DNA of 26,118 nt, taken from contig JBEKJI010000030.1 of assembly GCA_050011315.1 (NCBI GenBank), forward strand, positions 1 through 26,118. Reading direction: 5' to 3'. The stretch is from Fen-549 sp050011315. GTDB taxonomy: Bacteria > Actinomycetota > Thermoleophilia > Gaiellales > Gaiellaceae. Position numbers and translations under genes: made by a program. How positions within the stretch are numbered: position 1 is the stretch's first letter; the number at the start of each line of letters is the position of its first letter. The notes under the pieces were generated by a model. It ran no database searches. It was given only the letters and a program-made list of their open reading frames with translations, and was not told the DNA's origin. Positions 21,223-26,118 of the stretch are shown piece after piece.

Positions 21223-21295
21223 TGGGCCGTGCAGGATTCGAACCTGCGACCTTGGGATTAAGAGTCCCCTGCTCTACCAGCTGAGCTAACGGCCC
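21223..21295 (-). tRNA. tRNA-Lys (anticodon CTT)
   Basis: The minus strand folds as a standard 73-nt tRNA lacking an encoded CCA. The acceptor stem is GGGCCGT with ACGGCCC plus discriminator A. The D-arm is GCTCAGCTGGTAGAGC, the anticodon loop is CTCTTAA (anticodon CTT, reading AAG), and the T-arm is GCAGGTTCGAATCCTGC. The sequence is close to other bacterial tRNA-Lys genes. It stands between the convergent phoU and the divergent sugar-gene cluster. Confidence 0.95.
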
Positions 21296-21336
21296 GCTAA
21301 CGCCTGGAAGCACGCACTTCCTCGGCGCAAGGACGT

Positions 21337-21342
21337 ACTGTA
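21337..21342 (-). promoter_or_regulatory. Possible -10 for tRNA-Lys
   Basis: TACAGT on the minus strand lies 41 nt before the mature 5' end of the tRNA, a reasonable leader length for RNase P processing. No good -35 was found. Confidence 0.3.
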
Positions 21343-21382
21343 GCGGCAGACAGTCGGGAGTTTCTAGAGAAGGAGTCAGGGC

Positions 21383-22450
21383 TTGGAGGTTCTCTCCGTG
21401 GTCGGCAACCGGCCCCAATTCATCAAGTCGGCTCCCCTATCGGCCGCACTCGCCGAGGCGCGAATCGAGGAGGTCGTGCTGCACACCGGGCAGCACTACG
21501 ACCGCGAGCTTTCGCAGCTCTTCTTCGAGGAGCTGGGACTGGCCGAGCCGGCCTACAGGCTCACAGCGGGCGCCCTACCGCGCGAGGAGATGATCGAGCT
21601 CATGCGGCCCGGGATCGTAGCGGCGATCGAGGTCGAGAAGCCCGACTGGGTGCTCGTCTACGGCGACACGAACTCCACGCTTGCCGGCGCTTTCGCGGCC
21701 GGCGACGCCGGCGTTCGGATCGCACACATCGAGGCGGGATTGCGCTCGGGCGACTGGTCGATGCCAGAGGAGCGAAACCGGGTCTTTGTCGACCGCTTGG
21801 CCTCGCTTCTTCTCTGTCCCGACGAACGCTCACGCCAGATCCTCGCCGGGGAGGGAGTGCATGGCGTGGCGGAGGTCGTGGGCGACGTGATGGCCGACGC
21901 GGCCAGGCTTTTTGGCCCGCTCGCGCGCAAGCGCTCGGATGCGCTCGCGCGTTTCTCGCTGGAACCGGGGAAGTTCGTCCTCGCTACCGTTCATCGCGAG
22001 GCGAACGCGCTCCAGCCCCGGCTCGGGCGGATCGTAGAGGGTTTGAACGCGATCGCCGGCAGAGTCGTCTTTCCAATTCACCCGCGTACGCGGGGCGCGA
22101 TCGAGAGCGAAGGACTGACGCTCGCTCCGAACATCACCGCGCTGGCGCCGCTCGGCTATCTCGATCTGACGGCTCTGGCTTCGCAGGCGCGGGCGATCGC
22201 CACCGACTCTGGCGGTTTGCAGAAGGAGGCCTACTGGTACGGCGTGCCCTGCGTGACGATGCGGCCGTCGACGGAGTGGGTGGACACGGTCGAGCTGGGG
22301 GCGAACGTGCTCGTGGACGACGACCCGGAACAGATCGCGCAGGCGGTCGCCGAGGCCCGTTTACCGGCCGATCTTCCGGAGCTCTACGGCGACGGACACG
22401 CCTCCGAGCGGATCGCAACCGCTCTGAGCGCACGAACAGAGTCCGTATAG
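21383..22450 (+). CDS. UDP-HexNAc 2-epimerase, non-hydrolysing (WecB/WbpI family)
   Basis: The enzyme inverts C2 of a UDP-N-acetylamino sugar through a glycal intermediate and has 355 residues. Family motifs are GNRPQFIKSAPL (8-19), HTGQHYD (34-40), VYGDTNSTLAG with Asp95, HIEAGLRSGD with Glu117, MPEERNRVFVDRLA with Glu129/130, TVHREAN with His204, and DSGGLQKEA. Start is TTG at 21383, preceded by AAGGAG with about 8-nt spacing. Alone it could be WecB (UDP-GlcNAc to UDP-ManNAc), but the next three genes resemble WbpA, WbpB and WbpD. WbpI-type epimerisation of a UDP-2,3-diacetamido glucuronic acid is therefore an equally good reading. It is separated from the dehydrogenase gene by 42 nt. Confidence 0.9.
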   Translation: MEVLSVVGNRPQFIKSAPLSAALAEARIEEVVLHTGQHYDRELSQLFFEELGLAEPAYRLTAGALPREEMIELMRPGIVAAIEVEKPDWVLVYGDTNSTLAGAFAAGDAGVRIAHIEAGLRSGDWSMPEERNRVFVDRLASLLLCPDERSRQILAGEGVHGVAEVVGDVMADAARLFGPLARKRSDALARFSLEPGKFVLATVHREANALQPRLGRIVEGLNAIAGRVVFPIHPRTRGAIESEGLTLAPNITALAPLGYLDLTALASQARAIATDSGGLQKEAYWYGVPCVTMRPSTEWVDTVELGANVLVDDDPEQIAQAVAEARLPADLPELYGDGHASERIATALSARTESV

Positions 22451-22475
22451 ACCGTCTCCGGTGTATCGGCGCCGG

Positions 22476-22481
22476 TAGGGT
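22476..22481 (+). promoter_or_regulatory. Candidate internal -10 before the 6-dehydrogenase gene
   Basis: TAGGGT ends 11 nt before the ATG at 22493, and no ribosome site is clear. It may allow transcription of the three following genes apart from the epimerase gene. The evidence is weaker than for the 7-nt cases. Confidence 0.3.
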
Positions 22482-22492
22482 ATGCCGCGCGT

Positions 22493-23755
22493 ATGTCCAG
22501 AAAGGTCGCAATCGTCGGTGCCGGTTACGTCGGCGTCCCTCTTGCGCAGGTCTTCGCCGAGGCCGGTAACGATGCGCTGCTCGTGGATGTCGATCCCGAG
22601 CGAGTCGCCCGGATCAACAAGGGCGACAGCTACATCGAAGACGTTCCCTCGTCGATTCTCGGGCCTCTGGTCGAGTCTGGGCGCCTCAAGGCGACCACCG
22701 ACTACGACGCCCTGCGTGAGGTCGAGGCGATCCTGATCGCCCTGCCGACGCCGCTCTCCAAGCAGCGCGAGCCGGATCTCACGATCGTCATGTCCGCGGT
22801 CGAGCAGATCGCGACCCGTCTGCAGTCGGGCCAGATGGTGGTGCTTGAGTCGACCACCTACCCGGGCACGACCCGCGACCTGCTCAAACCCGCGCTCGAG
22901 AGTGGAAGCGGACTCGAGGAGGGCAAGGACTTCTTCCTGGCCTTCTCACCCGAGCGCGTCGATCCTGGCCGCGAGGACTGGACGACCAAGACGACCCCCA
23001 AGGTGGTTGGCGGGATCGAAGAGGTCTCGACCAAGAAGGTCGCCGAGCTCTACCGCAGCGCAATCGACACGGTCGTCGAGGTCTCCTCACCCGAGGCGGC
23101 CGAGATGACGAAGCTGCTCGAGAACATCTTCCGCTCGGTCAACATCGCGCTCGCCAACGAGCTCGCACAGCTCTGCGACCGCATGGGCCTGGACGTCTGG
23201 GAGATCATCGACGCGGCCGCGACCAAGCCGTTCGGGTTCATGAAGTTCACGCCCGGGCCGGGCCTCGGCGGTCACTGCATCCCGATCGACCCCTTCTATC
23301 TGACCTGGAAGGCGCGCGAATTCAACTTCTACACCGAGTTCATCGAGCTGGCCGGCAAGGTCAACGAGAACATGCCCTACTTCTGCCGCGGCAAGATCAT
23401 GCGCGCGCTCAACTCTCAGCCCAAGCCGATACGCGGCTCGAAGATCCTCGTGCTCGGCGTCGCTTACAAGAAGGACATATCCGACATGCGCGAGTCGCCG
23501 GCGCTCAAGCTGATCCAGCTCCTGCGCCAGCAGGGTGGGCTCGTCTCCTACCACGATCCGTTCGTGGCCGAGCTGCCCGAGTTCGGGCTGAAATCGGTTG
23601 AGCTCAAGCCCGAGGAGTACGACTGCGTTGCTGTGGTGACCGATCATTCCTCGATCGACTACGAAGCCGTCGTCGCCCGCGCCGAGCTGGTCGTCGATTT
23701 CCGTAACGCAACCAAGGCGCAGGCGCCTCGAGAAGGAAAGGTCTGGAAGCTCTAA
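22493..23755 (+). CDS. UDP-N-acetyl-hexosamine 6-dehydrogenase (WbpA/WecC-like)
   Basis: This NAD-dependent enzyme oxidises C6 of a UDP-N-acetyl sugar to the uronic acid in two steps; it has 420 residues. The Rossmann motif is GAGYVG (9-14). The central domain has SPERVDPG and the catalytic Cys262 within GPGLGGHCIPIDPFYLTWKA, a form common in UDP-GlcNAc (WbpA) dehydrogenases. The C-terminal UDP-binding domain includes VLGVAYKKDISDMRESPAL. The residues that would separate GlcNAc from ManNAc specificity cannot be judged by eye, but the neighbouring WbpB- and WbpD-like genes favour UDP-GlcNAc. Its TAA overlaps the next ATG by one base (TAATG). Confidence 0.92.
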   Translation: MSRKVAIVGAGYVGVPLAQVFAEAGNDALLVDVDPERVARINKGDSYIEDVPSSILGPLVESGRLKATTDYDALREVEAILIALPTPLSKQREPDLTIVMSAVEQIATRLQSGQMVVLESTTYPGTTRDLLKPALESGSGLEEGKDFFLAFSPERVDPGREDWTTKTTPKVVGGIEEVSTKKVAELYRSAIDTVVEVSSPEAAEMTKLLENIFRSVNIALANELAQLCDRMGLDVWEIIDAAATKPFGFMKFTPGPGLGGHCIPIDPFYLTWKAREFNFYTEFIELAGKVNENMPYFCRGKIMRALNSQPKPIRGSKILVLGVAYKKDISDMRESPALKLIQLLRQQGGLVSYHDPFVAELPEFGLKSVELKPEEYDCVAVVTDHSSIDYEAVVARAELVVDFRNATKAQAPREGKVWKL

Positions 23756-24726
23756 TGAGGGTTGGCGTCGCCGGTTTGGGCTACTGGGGGCCGAACCTGG
23801 CCCGCAACTTCGATCTTCTGACCGAGATGAGCTGGATTTGCGATGCGTCGCCGGAGCTGCTCGAGAAGCAGGCGAAGCGCTACCCGCACGCTCGCGCGAC
23901 CACTCGCTTCGAGGATCTGCTCGAAGACCCCGAGCTCGACGCCGTCGTGATCGCCACGCCGGTGCCCACGCACGCGCCGCTGGCAAAGCAGGCGCTCGAG
24001 GCCGGCAAGCACGTCTTCGTCGAGAAGCCGATGGCGATGAACGGGACCGACGCCGAGGAGATCGTCGCACTGGCCGAGGCGCGCGATCTCGTGCTCATGC
24101 CCGGCCACCTGCTGCTCTACCACCCCGGCGTTCTGATGCTGAAGAAGATCGTCGACTCGGGCGATCTGGGAGACATCCTCTACCTGTACGGAAACCGCCA
24201 GAACCTGGGCAAGATCCGCCGCGACGAGAACGCGCTCTGGTCGCTCGGCGTGCACGACCTCTCGGTGATCCTCTATCTGGTCGGCGAGGAGCCGAGCGAG
24301 GTCTGGGCGCACGGGCAGTCGTTTCTGACCGAGGGCGTCCAGGATGTCGTCTTCTGCTATCTGTGCTTCCCCTCCGGGAGGGTCGCGCACATGCACCTGT
24401 CGTGGCTCGATCCGCAGAAGATGCGCAAGATGACCGTCGTCGGGCGCGAGAAGATGGTCGTCTTCGACGACATGGAGCTCGATCACAAGATCACCGTCTA
24501 CGACAAGGCGCCCGAGGAGCCGACCGATACCTACGGCGAGTGGCGTACGCGAACCGGCGACAAGTACTCGCCGAAGATTCCGAACGACGAGCCCCTGCGC
24601 CTCGAGTGCCAGGCCTTCCTCGATCTGCTGAACGGCAGCGGAGACGCGCTCGCCGTGGCCCGAAGCGGGCTCGTGGTCTCGCGCACGCTCGATCAGCTCC
24701 AAAACTCGTTGGTGGCAAGCCGATGA
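23755..24726 (+). CDS. Gfo/Idh/MocA-family nucleotide-sugar 3-dehydrogenase (WbpB-like)
   Basis: This 323-residue oxidoreductase has an N-terminal Rossmann domain (GLGYWGPNLARN at 7-18) and the family lysine in VEKPMA (Lys91). A C-terminal substrate domain includes GHLLLYHPGV, LWSLGVHDLSVILYL with the conserved catalytic-region His, and SWLDPQKMRKMTVVG. By context it would oxidise C3 of UDP-GlcNAc uronic acid, the second step of the Wbp pathway, giving the 3-keto sugar that an aminotransferase then uses. It is tightly coupled on both sides: TAATG with the 6-dehydrogenase and ATGA with the acetyltransferase. The family is broad, so the exact substrate is inferred from neighbours. Confidence 0.88.
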   Translation: MRVGVAGLGYWGPNLARNFDLLTEMSWICDASPELLEKQAKRYPHARATTRFEDLLEDPELDAVVIATPVPTHAPLAKQALEAGKHVFVEKPMAMNGTDAEEIVALAEARDLVLMPGHLLLYHPGVLMLKKIVDSGDLGDILYLYGNRQNLGKIRRDENALWSLGVHDLSVILYLVGEEPSEVWAHGQSFLTEGVQDVVFCYLCFPSGRVAHMHLSWLDPQKMRKMTVVGREKMVVFDDMELDHKITVYDKAPEEPTDTYGEWRTRTGDKYSPKIPNDEPLRLECQAFLDLLNGSGDALAVARSGLVVSRTLDQLQNSLVASR

Positions 24727-25382
24727 GCGGCGAGGGCGTCGAGATCGCGGAGAGCGCCGTTGTCTATCCGGGCACGGTGCTCGGAGACGGCTGCAGGATC
24801 CTCGACAACGCCGTGGTCGGAAAGCAGCCCTCGCTCGGGAAGCGCTCGACGGCGAAACGCGATCCTCTTCCGCCCGCGGTCATCGGCGCGGGAGCGACGA
24901 TCTCGACCGGCGCGATCGTCTTCGCCGGCGCCACGGTCGGCGACGGAGCCATCGTCGGCGACCAAGCCTGCGTGCGCGAGCGGGTGACGCTGGGCGCGAG
25001 CACCGTCGTCGGTCGCGGCTCGCTGGTCGAGAACGACACCACGATCGGCGATCGCACCCGCGTACAGGCGAACGCCTACATCACGGCCTACACGACGATC
25101 GAGGAAGACGTCTTCATCGCTCCTTGCGTGCAGACGACCAACGACAACTTCATGGGCCGCACCGAGAAGCGTCTGGCACTGATGAAGGGTCCGACCATCC
25201 GCCGTGCTGCGCGCGTCGGAGGCGGCTCGGTTCTCTGCCCGGGCGTCGAGATCGGCGAAGAGGCCTTTGTCGGAGCGGGCGCCGTGGTGACCAAGGACGT
25301 TCCTCCGCGCACCGTCGTCGTGGGCAATCCCGCCCGGCGCCTGCGCGACGTGCCCGCCGAAGAGCTGCTCGAGAACCAGTAG
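24723..25382 (+). CDS. Left-handed beta-helix N-acetyltransferase (WbpD-like)
   Basis: The protein has 219 residues and is made mostly of hexapeptide repeats ([LIV]-G-x4), for example VVYPGTVLGDGC, VIGAGATISTGAIVFAGATVGDGAIVGDQA, TLGASTVVGRGSLVENDTTIGDRT and VGGGSVLCPGVEIGEEAFVGAGAVVTKDVPPRTVVVGNPARRLR. Such proteins form trimers and use acetyl-CoA. By position after WbpA- and WbpB-like genes it probably acetylates the 3-amino group of a UDP-2-acetamido-3-amino uronic acid. ATG at 24723 overlaps the preceding stop as ATGA; the upstream open frame is a shadow of that gene. It converges on the GNAT pseudogene with an 11-nt gap. No aminotransferase gene follows. Confidence 0.88.
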   Translation: MSGEGVEIAESAVVYPGTVLGDGCRILDNAVVGKQPSLGKRSTAKRDPLPPAVIGAGATISTGAIVFAGATVGDGAIVGDQACVRERVTLGASTVVGRGSLVENDTTIGDRTRVQANAYITAYTTIEEDVFIAPCVQTTNDNFMGRTEKRLALMKGPTIRRAARVGGGSVLCPGVEIGEEAFVGAGAVVTKDVPPRTVVVGNPARRLRDVPAEELLENQ

Positions 25383-25393
25383 GGCGCGCCGGC

Positions 25394-25945
25394 TTACGAG
25401 TCGCTTTGGAGACGGAGCCAGCCTTCGCGTTCGAGTGCGTAGATGGAGAGAGCTTCGCCGCTCCGCCCGGTCGTATTCCGCTCGAAGCGCATCCCGACCT
25501 TCTCAGACACTCGGCGCGAGGCCGCGTTTACGGGCTGAAAACGCACGATCATGCGCTCGAGCCCGACTCGCTCGAAGCCTTAGTCGCGAATCCGAACTGC
25601 GCCCTCGCTCGCGTACCCGCGACTCCAACTCGCCCGAACGATCCACCAGCCGATCTCGACCTCTTCAGGCGCGATCGCCTCGATCCCGGGCCCGATCTGG
25701 TTGAGTCCGACGAAGCCGAGCCATTTGCCGGTCGCCTTTTCGAGCGCCGATCGCCATCCGAAGCCGTGTTCTCGCCAGTGCGCCAGAGCGGTGTCGAAGA
25801 CCGCATCCGCTCTGTCCACCCCCCAGACCTCGCCGAGGTCGATGAAGCGCATCACCTCCGGGTCGCGGCAGATCCGGTGCCAGACGTCCCGATGCCGCTC
25901 GTGCCACGGCTCCAGCAAAAGGCGCTGCGTCTCGAGGGTGTCCAC
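25394..25945 (-). pseudogene. RimJ/RimL-type GNAT N-acetyltransferase gene with an in-frame stop codon
   Basis: From GTG 25945 the minus strand encodes a GNAT protein (MDTLETQRLLLEPW, DPEVMRFIDLG, GKWLGFVGLNQIGPG, EIGWWIVRASWSRGYASEGAVRIRD) that meets TAA at 25580-25582 after 121 residues. The same frame continues for 61 more codons with a perfect GNAT C-terminus (GFERVGLERMIVRFQPVN, then AASRRVSEKVGMRFER and IYALEREGW) to a TAA at 25394-25396. Without the internal stop the product would be 182-183 residues, the family's normal size; homologues often have an aromatic residue such as Tyr at this point, so a single TAC/TAT to TAA change is enough. The truncated form lacks the last part of the acetyl-CoA fold. 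The start fits a TACGGT -10 ending 6 nt upstream. A sequencing error is the main alternative. Confidence 0.85.
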
Positions 25946-25951
25946 GACCTG

Positions 25952-25957
25952 ACCGTA
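25952..25957 (-). promoter_or_regulatory. Candidate -10 for the GNAT pseudogene
   Basis: TACGGT on the minus strand ends 6 nt before the GTG at 25945, with no ribosome site, matching the leaderless pattern of other genes in the window. Confidence 0.35.
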
Positions 25958-26013
25958 GCTGCTCTCGGTCGCGGTCGCGGTGCCAAAGACCCGCCTGGTG
26001 TCAGGAGATCGCC

Positions 26014-26118
26014 TCAAAATAACGTCGCCAGGATCAAGATCATCGCCAGGTGCAGGAAAGCGAGGTAGTTGGAGGCCTTCCGGTCGCGGCGGACGGCGAC
26101 CCTGCGCTTGCTCTTCAG
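26014..26118 (-). mobile_element. C-terminal end of an IS-type transposase, cut by window edge
   Basis: The frame entering from the right edge encodes 34 residues (KRRVAVRRDRK followed by ASNYLAFLHLAMILILATLF) and stops at TGA 26014-26016. The pattern R-R-x-A-V-R-x-[DE]-R-[KR]-A..Y-L-A-F-x-[HQ]-L-A-x-x-[IL] is typical of the C-terminus of IS5-family DDE transposases. Whether it is an intact element or a remnant cannot be told here. The bases just beyond the stop (about 25997-26013) could hold the element's terminal inverted repeat, but the other end is outside the window. Confidence 0.6.

Noticed and set aside
21149..21418. Minus-strand 89-codon ORF containing GTLNPKVAGSNPAR
   Set aside because: This peptide is the well-known translation of a tRNA gene read through in frame; it coincides with tRNA-Lys.
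21223..25382. tRNA-anchored genomic island containing the sugar cluster
   Set aside because: The sugar genes lie on the 5' side of the tRNA, while integration normally occurs at the 3' end; no integrase or duplicated tRNA 3' end was seen.
25124..26068. 314-codon plus-strand ORF
   Set aside because: It crosses the end of the acetyltransferase gene and the GNAT pseudogene on the wrong strand; composition is Arg/Pro/Asp-rich without recognisable motifs.
1..26118. CRISPR array, riboswitch, rRNA or prophage genes
   Set aside because: No spaced repeats, recognisable riboswitch core, rRNA segments or phage-type genes were seen anywhere in the window.

Overview
The window is a GC-rich chromosomal segment of about 26 kb, densely coded in short operons. 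Protein-level resemblance suggests a deep-branching actinobacterium, perhaps class Thermoleophilia (Gaiellales or Solirubrobacterales). The basis is mycobacterial-like GyrA, OmpR-type PhoP with 11-bp PHO-box-like repeats, frequent GTG/TTG starts and apparent leaderless genes, combined with a classical two-gene AccA/AccD carboxyltransferase. The taxonomic placement is an inference.

Layout. (1) 1-2067: the 3' part of gyrA, with an unusual acidic pentapeptide-repeat tail. (2) 2079-5779, minus strand: birA, then nfeD-slipin-galT, covering biotin ligation, a membrane SPFH/NfeD pair and a galactose-1-phosphate uridylyltransferase-like enzyme. (3) 5801-10794, plus strand: one tightly overlapping operon of an ECF-type sigma factor followed by fabZ-fabH-fabD-fabG-fabF. 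It is followed by accD-accA (10919-12698), so malonyl-CoA supply, malonyl transfer, condensation, keto-reduction and dehydration are grouped, with the biotin ligase divergent from the operon. No acyl-carrier-protein or enoyl reductase gene is present here. (4) 13022-13891: an XRE/TPR regulator. (5) 13941-21069: a phosphate-starvation region with a PhoP/PhoB-like response regulator (minus), two tiny overlapping zinc-ribbon genes (minus), a soluble PAS-type histidine kinase (plus), pstS (minus) and divergent pstC-pstA-pstB-phoU (plus). Direct repeats with an 11-bp period that resemble actinobacterial PHO boxes lie upstream of both the response regulator and pstS. (6) 21223-21295: tRNA-Lys(CTT), minus. 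(7) 21383-25382: a nucleotide-sugar cluster (2-epimerase, UDP-HexNAc 6-dehydrogenase, Gfo/Idh/MocA dehydrogenase, hexapeptide acetyltransferase) resembling the Wbp I/A/B/D set for a 2,3-diacetamido uronic acid, without the WbpE aminotransferase. (8) 25394-26118: a GNAT acetyltransferase gene broken by one in-frame stop codon, then the C-terminal end of an IS-type transposase running off the window.

A recurring promoter pattern stands out. Several genes that begin a transcription unit and lack a Shine-Dalgarno sequence have a TANNNT hexamer 6-7 nt before the start codon (birA, nfeD, the response regulator, the kinase, the zinc-ribbon pair and the GNAT pseudogene). Others have it 9-11 nt before (sigma factor, accD, pstC, the 6-dehydrogenase). 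This is what leaderless or near-leaderless mRNAs would look like, and it helped choose several starts. I did not find a clearly new multi-gene system. The most notable observations are the leaderless signature, the overlapping divergent -10 elements between birA and the fatty-acid operon, the PHO-box-like arrays, the sigma factor built into the FAS-II operon, the twin zinc-ribbon genes and the nonsense-disrupted GNAT.
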